A DNA stretch of 64,000 nt from the NCBI GenBank assembly GCA_037176845.1, contig JAYKXP010000112.1:1-64000 (forward strand). Direction: 5' to 3'. Below are positions 11,009 to 20,520 of the stretch, in pieces. The position numbers and the translations under genes were made by a program. A model generated the notes under the pieces. That model did not search any database and was not told the DNA's origin. It was given only the letters and a program-made list of their open reading frames with translations. This DNA comes from Paramarasmius palmivorus. Its lineage: Eukaryota > Basidiomycota > Agaricomycetes > Agaricales > Marasmiaceae. The first letter of the stretch is position 1. Each line of letters begins with the position of its first letter.

Positions 11009-11871
11009 CCGTGACACTGTGACCTATCGGAACGGGCGCCAAACAAGTCGGCACGGTTGTGCCTTTGGGTCCCTGGACCCTGGGCCTGGGACCAGTGTCA
11101 CCCGCACAGGACTAGACTCTTAACCACGACTTCTTTGTCAACGTTACAGTTATAGACCTTCATACCTCCATCACGAATTGCGCCTCATGTCAATGCTCAC
11201 ACAGGTTCTAAGCTTCGGATTCTGATCCGTCAAAGTTGGGAACTTTGCGGCCCGCGGGTCGAAATACTAGACCCCAATATGGGTGCAAGTTGCAACGATA
11301 GTGTTCAGGTATGTAGGCGTATTCTCAACTTCTGTGACATTGTTCATCAGAGCTTCAACAGGTTATCCGCATTGGGTCTTGACGATGTTCACGTCTCGTC
11401 GGTAATCCCAAGGTAATCCCAGTGTCATCTATGATAGATCTTTTCAGCAAAGCGCGAACGACATCTCGAATGCATCTACACGGAGTTGGTAAATACATCC
11501 CTCTATACTTACAGCTATTGGTTGGAGTCATGTGATATGACTGAAACGACTAAACAGCAGCTCAAATGTACGAACGGGATCTTTCAGTCGGAGAAGTCAA
11601 CGAGTCCACAGACAAATTCGGTCACTCTCAATATCGGAAAACTCGATTCATCGATCTACCCAATCCCATGGATACCACCTTCTGGTAGTAGGTATCCATC
11701 ACGACGCTTCGTGAACTACGGAGACAGCATCGCTGATGTTGTAGTTTTCATGACGCGACGAATGGGTTGAGTATCAGCACAGCACATAATGATGTAGGTA
11801 TGGGTCTATAAAACGTTTGGTTTGAAACTTTTCTCATTTGACTCCAGCTCAAGACACTTCTAGACTCCACC
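11009..11871. other. Upstream region of 7TM copy D
   Basis: No gene recognised. It includes short self-complementary stretches (around 11080-11100, GGTCC...GGACC) and a frame at 11486-11770 that resembles nothing known to me. The last ~100 bases are the likely promoter of copy D. Confidence 0.4.
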
Positions 11872-13421
11872 ATGGCATCCGTCGACGATGAGCTTGCCGG
11901 GATTCTTTCTGTCAGAAAGGTGCTCATTCTGCCAATAGTAAACTTATCAGTAGGTCTTATCGTCATCAAAACTTCCGCGTGTCGATTGATATATGGACAC
12001 CAGGTCTTGTTCTTCATATACGGTAGGCCTACCACCGGCTCTGAAACGGCCTAGCAGCGACTATTTCCATCAGGCTTCTACGTTTTCATCTTCGGAATAT
12101 ACATATTACGTAGCCGAACCCGAGGCGAAGGGGAACCGGGAGCCCAACTGAGCCTATATCTTTCGCTCACAGTGGTTCTTTTTGTATTGTCCACAATGTT
12201 CATCGCAGACTACACCATTTCGATTATCCGTGACTCTCTCGTACTCTTTAACACAGCCAAGACCGGAGATCGAGAGGCATTCCAGCATTATGCGAAACAC
12301 GATATTCGTAAGGCGGTCGTATAGTAAGTTCTTACGCTTTGCTATATTATCCACTTCAACGCTGAATCGATACCCTCCAGCTTACTGCGGTATTTCTTAC
12401 CTGTGTTCCTCAATTGAGCCCACTTTCGTTTCCTCACGCATGAAGGGGGCTGTTGACGGCGATATCTACAGCATCACGGCGGACTGGATGCTCGTTCGTG
12501 TTACAGTCATATTTTGCGCTTCAAAATCAGATTTATTAACCTCTCTTGATAGATACACCGTTGTTATCTAATCTGGAACGGCAGAAGGCGGATTGCTGTA
12601 CCTTTGGCTATAGCATCCGTAGTAGTGAACGGTACTGTGATCCCGCCAGTTGTGCATTGGCAACTACTAATAGTAGACCGGAATCCGGCGTATCTAAGTG
12701 GTTGGGCTTATTGGCTGCATTGTGATGGCTGTCATGACTCCCGGTCAACGTACCCAATCACAGTATAGTCTATGTTTAGACACAAATAATTACTTCATCG
12801 CATACAATGCTGGTAGCGCGTTTGTGAACTCCGTGGTCACACTTCTTACTGGTCTGTCGTTCACATTCAACCCCTTCCCTCGTGCTGATACATACTACAA
12901 CCATAGCTGGCCGCATCTATTGGATCTCTCGGCAGATCCAGTGTCATGGCTTCCAAACCGGCTCCAATGTAACACTATATACGATTTCCAAGATCATGTT
13001 CGTCAACCACACTCCCAAACCGCAAGGTTGGTTACACTCATGAATTTCGCTTATAGACTTGAATCTGGAGTTATCTATCCGATGTGTACTGTTGCAAACC
13101 TCATCAAGGCAAATACCATCCTTGAGAACAAATCTTTCGATTTATACTCAGTATCAGTGCTAGCTGCTGTAAGTTTCTCTATTCCATTAAGTACGGCTCT
13201 CATTCTATCAATCCCAGGGAATCGCACCAACTTTGGTTATGGTTCGCGGAAAACTAACCAGGAACGCTGAGTCTTCACATCATAGACTCTCACAGATTCA
13301 CTTTGCGAGCAATCTAAATGGGATAAGATCTTGTGTAACAGCGTCAATCGCGAGCCATGATAGAGACGATGAAAGGACGAACTGCTCACGAGGTGTATAT
13401 GAAGCAAATGCTACATTCTGA
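11872..13421 (+). CDS. 7TM family membrane protein, copy D (intact, 9 exons)
   Basis: Exons read as 11872-11949, 12004-12022, 12074-12323, 12472-12493, 12553-12631, 12699-12851, 12907-12997, 13057-13168 and 13218-13421. They total 1008 bases, 335 codons plus stop, and all introns are GT-AG. Landmarks are IVNLS then VLFFIYG (first helix), LYLSLTVVLFVLSTMF (second), SITADWML, RCYLIWNGRRRIAVPL, FVNSVVTLLT, GRIYWISRQIQ, LESGVIYPM and GIAPTLVMVRGKL. Two exons are only 19 and 22 bases long. The protein is predicted to be a polytopic plasma- or endomembrane protein with a cytosolic tail. I know of similar multicopy proteins in agarics but no assigned function, and no receptor signature is evident. 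Confidence 0.75.
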
Positions 13422-13839
13422 GACCTCTATAAGTTACTGCCTGCTGTATCCTCATTTAGCTGTATTTATGTGGTGATAGATTGGTTCGGCGATGATTCCA
13501 AATTGGGTAATTCATAAGTCACCGGTAAATTAGCGTACGTTGAAGAACGGATCTAGGTCTATGAGCTCGATCCACGTCTCTGCGCAGATGCTTGAGCACG
13601 TAAATGTTCGTCGTTGCTTAATATCCTCAAAAGGGATGCAAACAGTCCACCCAGGCATTAAACGCAGTATGTGAAATATACAAATGACGGAGTATTACAA
13701 ACGCCGATGCATTCAACGTAGTCCATCTTATTAATAACTTATCAAGATTTGAAAGAACGATACTGAGGAATCATACACTTGAAAGAAAACATGAACGACA
13801 AGTATGGAATGAAACAGAGAGGCAGCGTACCTGAGCTAT
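13422..13839. other. Convergent spacer between 7TM copy D and the secreted protein gene
   Basis: Nothing recognised. It presumably contains the 3' ends of both transcripts. Confidence 0.4.
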
Positions 13840-14334
13840 TCAGCAGGGGAAGGGACACCTGCAGCTCGTAGCACCCTCGAGCCCACTTCCATCTGCCTCG
13901 CAATCACAATCACTGGTCGTTTTACCAAGGTACGCCGCAGAAACACCCGAGATATCCCCCACACCTATGGTATCCGCGTGGAAATCCACAGTATTGTCAT
14001 TCGGCGCAGATATCGCTGCCCCGTTAATCTGAATGGGTCCCGAAAAGCCCTTGCCAGTACCCTGGGGCTGAATCTTGTCGGAGACGTAAATAGAGTTACA
14101 TCCGCTGTCAAAGACGTTGACGCTGGATCCTGCAACTGCGCCTGCGAGGTTGCTACCTGGATCTTCGGAAGGCGCTGGTACATCGACCAGCGTTGCGATG
14201 AGGTTGAGGGTACATTGGCCCTTGTCCAAGGGGCGACACTTGTTCACGTCGGTTTCCTGCCGACGGTTGAACGGTATAGGTTTGGCTTGGGTGAGGGTGA
14301 TGGTGGCGAGGATGGCGAACGTGAAAAGTTGCAT
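13840..14334 (-). CDS. Small secreted cysteine-containing protein
   Basis: A single uninterrupted frame of 164 codons. Residues 1-17 form a signal peptide (MQLFTFAILATITLTQA). It is followed by KPIPFNRR, where the dibasic pair at 24-25 is a plausible Kex2 processing site. The mature part has eight cysteines, five of them in the last ~22 residues (CDC...CRC...C), and is rich in Gly, Ser, Asn and Asp. Size and signal place it among small secreted proteins of basidiomycetes. No enzymatic motif is visible and function is unknown. A TATA box lies about 95 bases upstream. GC content and codon use look more constrained than in the neighbouring 7TM genes. Confidence 0.8.
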   Translation of the reverse strand: MQLFTFAILATITLTQAKPIPFNRRQETDVNKCRPLDKGQCTLNLIATLVDVPAPSEDPGSNLAGAVAGSSVNVFDSGCNSIYVSDKIQPQGTGKGFSGPIQINGAAISAPNDNTVDFHADTIGVGDISGVSAAYLGKTTSDCDCEADGSGLEGATSCRCPFPC

Positions 14335-14425
14335 GGTGACGGTAACAGAGTGCGAGAAAGCGTTGGTTTAAAGAGCTAAAGAGGCGAAATGAGTTGTTGC
14401 TTCTTCCTGCTGAAGTATCTCGCAC

Positions 14426-14432
14426 CTTTATA
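14426..14432 (-). promoter_or_regulatory. TATA box of the small secreted protein gene
   Basis: TATAAAG on the minus strand (plus strand CTTTATA), 92-98 bases upstream of the ATG at 14334. The distance fits a fungal core promoter with a short 5' leader. Confidence 0.6.
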
Positions 14433-14439
14433 CTTTGTA

Positions 14440-15526
14440 GCTCGCATAGCTATCGTCACAGATCCACAAATCTCTGCACATTGGTGGAGCCATGCTTTGT
14501 TACAAACCGTGACGTTCAGCCGTAGTGAGCGCGCAATGGCCTGGCTACAGATCCACTTCCTTGTGAGCTAGCGCTGATCCATAGCCGCCATGGTGTTCAG
14601 TGCCACTTTCAGTTGTCAGGCGAAGGATTTCCACAGCGTGATGTTGTCAAAGCTATCGACGGAAGATCAACATTCGACCGTGATGGGGCGTTGCACAGGG
14701 CGGGAAGAGCTCTATTCATATCCGACAGTTGGAGCGTCATGTCAAAGCAGCCTCCGCGGCGACGACTCGTAACTCCAAGTATAGGGAGAGCAGCATAGAA
14801 TGGTTGTGTGGCATCGGGGTGACGTTGAAGGGAAGAGTGGGGCTGTCAGCATGTCTTGTCGTTACGGCGTTGTTCAAGCTTCAATAGGCACCTCCTGGGC
14901 AAGGAATAGCCGGCTGGAAGGGGTACATCTGAAGCATGCACATGCTTCAGTGAACACGAGCCATGGGGTGAATATGGGGAACTGGTAGTTAACTGGGACA
15001 TCGAGTTAGGCCAAAGCGGCGCCCCCGACAAGCATTCGCGATGACGCATTTCTGGAGAATTTTAGAGTCGAGAGAGGTGATGTAGGGTGTTACAAGTGTT
15101 GGTATTGCGTGAAGGGCCTGGTTTATTGGGATAATGATTTAAAAGGTGCCGGTGGGCCTTCGCAAACCTGTTGAACCGGTGGGTATCGAAGCTTATAGAC
15201 AGTCTCGGGGAATGGAAGTGAACTTGATGGAATTGTGTAGGAAGGCACGGTAACCAATCTTGACTGGGAAGGAAAGGTTAATGGCATTCGACGACGAATC
15301 GCCAGCAACGAGCTTGCTGTACTCTTGAAACGCGACGTCTATCCACGCCCCAGGTATTCACTGTTCGCTGAGTTTGTTGACCTGACCAACTTCATTTCCG
15401 CGTAACTTCCATGGTGAAATAATAAGGAATGGTTTCTGGGAAAGCCTGAGTGTAAGTGCTTGTAAGGACACAACATACCCTCACATACCCTCATCCTGCC
15501 CTAGTCTTTCCTCGTGGCATAGAATC
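14440..15526. other. Region without a recognised gene
   Basis: Short frames at 14590-14800 and 14800-14990 are unsupported. The stretch around 15120-15340 resembles 19000-19140 (both contain TTGACTGGGA/TTAGCTGGGA-like blocks and similar flanks). It belongs to the duplicated segment described at 15527. Confidence 0.35.
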
Positions 15527-15830
15527 CTATTCCGAGTCTCCTGTACCCTTCCTCTCCACCATAACACGTCCCGCATCCATGTTCAAGTGAGTCTGTCGTT
15601 CGGGGCACTTATCGACAGTAAACCGGTTCTGGACTTCGAGTTTCTGGTGCAAGTGATTCGGTGCTTGCGCTTGAGGACCTTTAAACACGCATCTCATGCG
15701 TTCGAGTATTTGGATACGCCTAATATGCAATGAGAAATCAGGATATATTTCTACACATAGGGAAAGGCGAATCGTACCGGAGACAAAGCTCGAAGTTAGG
15801 CCCAAGCCTTCCAAGCCTCATCTGAAGCTT
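15527..15830 (-). CDS. Hypothetical short gene, paralogue of 19192-19644 (possibly decayed)
   Basis: The minus-strand frame ends GTGDSE-stop at 15527. It aligns with the gene at 19192-19644: KLEVQNRFTV against ENLDVEIVSR, and NMDAGRVMVER against GDSGGDMVEK. The same intron sits immediately upstream (both acceptor ends read GCATATTAG), as does the exon end CGAGCT...TCTCCG. Relative to its paralogue it carries an insertion around a CGCATGAGATGCG palindrome. Sequence similarity continues outward to about 15120 and to about 16010 (GAATTGCCTGCCGC in both). No domain recognised; it may be a pseudogene. Confidence 0.35.
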
Positions 15831-16429
15831 TTCAGCACCAGATGAAGAATACATGGCAAGGAACCCCCAAGGAAGATGAGCAATGGCGCATATCAAGCGA
15901 GCCTGCGAGCGATTGAGTCTGCCTAGGGTGATTAAATGGGGGCGAGTAGTTGGATAGATAGATAGATTACCTGGTCCCATTGTGAGCAGAATTGCCTGCC
16001 GCGAGTCACTGTCCTCTTCTTGACCACTCTCACTGTCAATGAATGGTGAATATTTTTAGCGTTTTTTTTTCTCTATTAAAAAATGCCTTTGACGTAGATC
16101 TTCTGCCTCAAGTTGACGTCCAAGAGATAATGGGTTCCAAACCCGGGTGTTGGCAGCTCAGGTGGTGGCGGGGAATTTAACACTTTCCTCCTTCCTCAAG
16201 CAATCTTCTGGCATTCTCGGCAATGAGACCTTTAGCTCGCCCCGGCTTTCCTGGTCTTTTTTCACCACTACCGCCTCCTTTTCGTCCTTGCTGTCTACCC
16301 AACACACCGACCTACCCAAGGAACGCGCGTTTATCAACACCACTACCACATACATCTGAGAAGAAGCATAAAGACGAAGGCAGAAAATTTTATATCATAG
16401 AATGTGCATCCTCAGGCTCGGAAACGCCT
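15831..16429. other. Intergenic region downstream of 7TM copy E
   Basis: It contains a short GATA microsatellite (about 15954-15967) and a pyrimidine-rich stretch at 16190-16320. Overlapping frames on both strands at 16150-16360 read through low-complexity Ser/Thr-rich sequence and are not credible genes. Confidence 0.4.
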
Positions 16430-18022
16430 TCATACCGTTCCACTTTTTTCCATTGCATTCCCTACTTGCCCCTCCCTACCTTCCACATGTACAGTGCCAG
16501 GATTGTCAATCGAACGGGATTGCACTTCTGATCGAGTGATGCTCGCCGCTCCGAGTCCCTGAGATATTGGTTGACTGGTGAAGCGAATGGCAGAGACAGC
16601 TTGCTGAAGATTCTCGACATTCTTGCCGAGTTTTGCTCGAACCATAATTAACGTAGGCGCAATTCCCTATATATTAGTTAATAGGCCATTCAGATTTAGG
16701 TTTGGATGTCTCTTACGGCGGCGAGAACAAGAAGTGGTTGCAGATTAAATGGGATCTTCGATGGCGATACCGTGTTCAAGAGAATCAGATCTATTACACT
16801 AATAATTGGATAGATCATCCCGGACTCCAGTCTCAAATGGCCATTAGTATCTTGTAAAATTCAGGAATATTAGCCTCACATAAGCCTGGGGATTGAGTGC
16901 AACAGCCTATCCATCGTATAAATACCCTCAGCGTATGCTTGAATTTGCCGGTGAATCCACCAAATCCGCCCAGCTACATGTAAAAGGTCAGTACGCCGGG
17001 TGCTGGTAAGCATGTATACATGGGCACCTGTCAGTAGCGTAATGAGGAGATTATTGACAGTGCTGCTGACGCCGTATGCAAGATAGATTGTGCCTGCCGC
17101 TCGCAGGAGATCTGCAGCCTCTGGGTTACTGGTAAGAGTGCTTGTCCCTACGCAATCCATAACAGTGACAATAACCCCTGAGGCTGTCGACGTCCAGATC
17201 AAGTTAACCATTGATATAGAATGCAGAGATATACATACAGGTTATAAGGATTGAAGATACTATTAGGGGTATCGCAATCGTCTTATTGAAGCCCCAAATA
17301 ACGTAGCACCTATGTATCTATAGTTATATAAGGTCAGTGGTAGGCGGATGAAAGGACTCGGTGATAATGTACGAACAAGGACCCATTCCGCTATAATGCT
17401 AATATCGACAGCAATCATATCAGTGGATCATTCGCAATAGGCAATAAAAAGAAATGTCACTTGGACAACACAGGCCATAGATCTATTACGAAACTTGTCG
17501 ACCAAGTTAGCAGCATCGGGAATCAGTGTAAGAGACGTATACAATACCTGCCAAATCTCCTTTGAACGTCTTCAAAATTTTGGTATTTAGCGTAGAGATC
17601 GTAATCCGCATTCCTGAGGACATTGAAGCGAACGACAGCTGCTCGGAACATGTAGATGGTGAAGCTGACTACGAAAATCGTCGACGACACAAAGAGAAGC
17701 ACAGTGAGGGTGAGATAGAGACGGTTAGGACGGTGTCTTTCCGGACCATTGTCCCCGCGGTTGAGTGTCATGTGAACATATGTTCCAAAGAGTAAAACAT
17801 AGATTCCTAAGAGAACTGCTGAGCATTGCTCCTTGGAGAGGAGGGACAGAATGGTGCACCATATACAAAGTACATAGCCTGGTAGAGCAGCATAGATGGT
17901 TCAGGTAACGTGGCTGCACAGATACCGATCGTAGAACTCACCAACAGGGAAGACATTGGTCGATAGACAGCTTCCACAGCATTCAGAGAGGGAAAAAACG
18001 AGACAGGGATTGGAGACGACAT
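16430..18022 (-). CDS. 7TM family membrane protein, copy E
   Basis: ATG at 18020-18022 gives MSSPIPVSFFPSLNAVEAVY. The following exons match copies B, D and F one for one: 19-base microexon AMYFVYG, exon GIYVLLFGTYVHM to NFEDVQRRFG, 22-base microexon (IIAEWVL), IHRCYVIWGFNKT, STASGVIVTVMDCVGT, YGVSSTVNNLLITLLT, GRIWWIHRQIQAYAEG, LESGMIYPIIS and GIAPTLIMVRAKLGKN. The C-terminal tail of about 60 residues is hydrophilic and ends in TGA at 16430-16432. Each junction has a usable splice site and no stop was found. It is a polytopic membrane protein of unknown role. Confidence 0.7.
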
Positions 18023-19191
18023 CACTATCGTGTGAAGAGGACCTCAAGTGATATAGAGTGCGATCTTAACTTGAGCTCTACTATACCACTTCCAGATATC
18101 TGTGTATGCTTGGAAACTGCGGTGCAGCCCATGAAGGAATAGCTCTATGACGGCCCGCATTTGATAATCGACCCGATTCAATGATAATGTGCCAGTGGTC
18201 GGGGGCAGTGAGGTTGAACATCCATGGGATGACGGGCGTTGATCTTGATCTTGATATCTTGATACAAGGAGGTAGACGCTCTATCTCCTACATATTCGCT
18301 TCCTCCTATTCGATTGTCCCCTGTCATGGGTCGTTTGTAAGTCTCCGAACAACGCACGCCAGGAAAAAAAGGCGCCACCAATAGTCGGAGGTCACTCACT
18401 ATCCGATACCTTCCGATACTCCTCGAATAGAAGCCCGGCTGACGTGACTTCATCCTATCCCTACTTACCAGTAGCCCCTTCGCACATGTAGTCGACCCTC
18501 GGGCGCCTAACATGACCGGCTCGACGTCCATTTGGTGAAGATGGAAAACTTTGCCCCTTTCAAGATACTTGCGAATGCGAGGACTTCATAAGGAGCCGAG
18601 CCATAGAGGTAGCTCCGGGTGTTAACTGGAGAACAGAGAGATGGCGGAGAATGCCAATCTGGCTGGCTAATATCAATAAAGATAGTGACGGTTATCGTGC
18701 ATCAGCGGTTGCTTGGTAAGGAGACGAGACCCGCTCAAGGAGTGTGGTGCACATGTTCCTGCAGAACAAATTCCCTGGCACGATGGGTGGGTGGGCACAG
18801 ACGCAGAACGCAATAATGAAGTGACGAAGTAAGCTCAAAAAGTGATGCCTTCGCAAGTAGTCCCATTGAAAGATCACTGGATAGAGCCAGCGTAGGGTGA
18901 GCTGCAAGTATTGATATGTACTTTGTGGAGACTGGAGGTACGGCCTTCATGCCACGTGGGCATATTTTGAATCGGAAACTCTGGCATCGACGCCTGGGAG
19001 CTCAGTCGGTCTCGGGAATCGAAAGCAGCGCCGACGAAGCTGTATAGCTCGAGGGCAGCATGATTGATCTTAGCTGGGATGGGGAAGCCATTGCATTGAA
19101 CGATACGTCGTCAGAGCAAGTTTGTTATAGACTCGTATTGCATATTCGACATTTCTGCAATCTCATTTGCGGTGAGAAAGTGGGGACGGTT
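18023..19191. other. Region without a recognised gene, partly duplicated
   Basis: No supported gene. 19000-19140 resembles 15210-15340, so part of this region belongs to the segment shared with the 15120-16010 block. The frames at 18690-18950 are not conserved there. Confidence 0.35.
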
Positions 19192-19644
19192 TCAGGATGA
19201 TTTGCTGCGAACACCTGTCAGTACCCGATATGCCAATCTTGTAGAGTTCAAAACATACTCTCTTCGTCTCCCTTCATCATTTACATTGATTTTCTCCACC
19301 ATATCACCTCCCGAATCCCCACCCGCATCGCCAGTTCCCCTAGTTCTCGACACAATCTCGACATCCAGATTTTCGAAGCGACTGACTTGAGAGCTCGAGT
19401 TCTTCTGACAGGGACCTCGTACGTTTGAGTATTGGCGTTCAGTCTAATATGCAATAGAAATGAGGATACAATCAATACCACAAGTCTCTAAAGACAAAAG
19501 GAGAGACGAAACGCACCGGAGACAGCTCAAAAGCTGTGGGCTCACATTAGTAGGTTACCTCCTACTACCTAGAGCGCTATGATCTTCGTCCTCGTCAGCG
19601 CGAAAATCGCTAAGGAAGATGCAGCCAGTTTCTGGGTCGGCCAT
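19192..19644 (-). CDS. Hypothetical short gene, paralogue of 15527-15830
   Basis: A plausible model starts at ATG 19642-19644 (MADPETGCIFLSDFR). It removes a short intron after DEDEDHSAL, continues FELSP, removes a second intron with branch-like and GCATATTAG acceptor sequence, and continues TERQYSNVRGP to VRSKSS-stop at 19192. About 113 residues, acidic at the N-terminus, no signal peptide or known domain. Support is the shared splice site and partial protein similarity with the other copy. It could still be non-coding. Confidence 0.35.
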
Positions 19645-19739
19645 GGACCAAGAAGAGGAATTGCCTGCCGCTCAAGTATCTGATTAGATAACCGGCTGTC
19701 CCGCCAAACCGGTGGCACGTGATATAGGCACTGTCCTTA

Positions 19740-20280
19740 CCATCAATGCATCATCATGGGTTCCTCTTTGAGCTCATGGATTATTCTGAAATCTCCAGGA
19801 TACCATGTTATGTGGTGGCGGCTACTACAAGCTGCCTTTAGTCTATCACTTGACAGGAGATTATCACCACTCCTCCAAGTTGCGACTGTCAGATTTTCAA
19901 TACAGCAACAATACAGCGTTGTCACAGTAATGATGATTCGTCGGAAGCGGAGGCCTGTGTATTCGAGAGGTATTCCGATGAGGACGTTATCAGGTAAGTC
20001 CTACGACACTATCCCCGTGCTTCGTGGCTGACTCCTCGTACCTTTAGGTTGAGAAAAATACCTTATCATGGCTTACTGCATTGCCTGACAGCCGCCATCG
20101 CAGAAGGATATGAACACGAGCGTGGTAGAATCTTGAACTTGATAGCGAGTAGGTATTGGATAATTTGGTTCGGTGCACGGTATGCTTGTTTGCTATTCCC
20201 CAATCATATGCTTATATTACTTTCCTCTGGATTTCGTAGTTTTTGTAACTCCGCCTACCGTGTCTTTTCACGATAATCAA
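19740..20280 (+). pseudogene. Relic of the mitochondrial-carrier-like (MCF) family
   Basis: Only the C-terminal half is recognisable. PLLQVATVRFSIQ corresponds to APLQVAWIRLSIQ in the neighbour at 20521. The frame then shifts because an 11-base stretch (CAATACAGCAA, 19898-19908) is imperfectly repeated at 19909-19919. In the shifted frame IQRCHSNDDSSEAEA and ERYSDEDVI continue the family motif. The next exon reads LRKIPYHGLLHCLTAAIAEG (from 20048), after which the gene decays. The N-terminal repeats are absent. Confidence 0.6.
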
Positions 20281-20426
20281 GTTACCCGCGTCGTTGCATG
20301 AGGCAGTACATGCGCCTAGCGCTTCTGCCGCGTTTTGAACCTGCACATGATGGTCCCTATGATGGTTGATGAGAAGGATGCTGTCAAAGTTCAAACCTGA
20401 TATCCATCAAGCGCCCGAGCTATTCA

Positions 20427-20432
20427 TATATA
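20427..20432 (+). promoter_or_regulatory. TATA box of the MCF-like gene at 20521
   Basis: TATATA 89 bases upstream of the ATG. Comparable TATA elements lie upstream of the MCF-like genes on the minus strand near 56042-56048 and 59893-59899. Confidence 0.5.
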
Positions 20433-20520
20433 CCCAGCGTCGACGACGGCTGCGTATTCTCTTTCTCCTTCCCCCATCACTCACGCTTAGTATTCACTCT
20501 TCCCGAGCTCAAAAACGACG

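Noticed and set aside
12301..12330. Apparent stop (GTATAG) in 7TM copy D
   Set aside because: The TAG spans a splice donor: TA|GTAAGT, with the codon completed by the next microexon, as in copy F.
16147..16359. Overlapping Ser/Thr-rich frames on both strands
   Set aside because: Pyrimidine-rich low-complexity DNA; no conserved start, signal or splice sites.
18240..18262. GATCTTGATCTTGATATCTTGAT short repeat
   Set aside because: Simple short repetition without flanking structure or spacing of a CRISPR or regulatory array.
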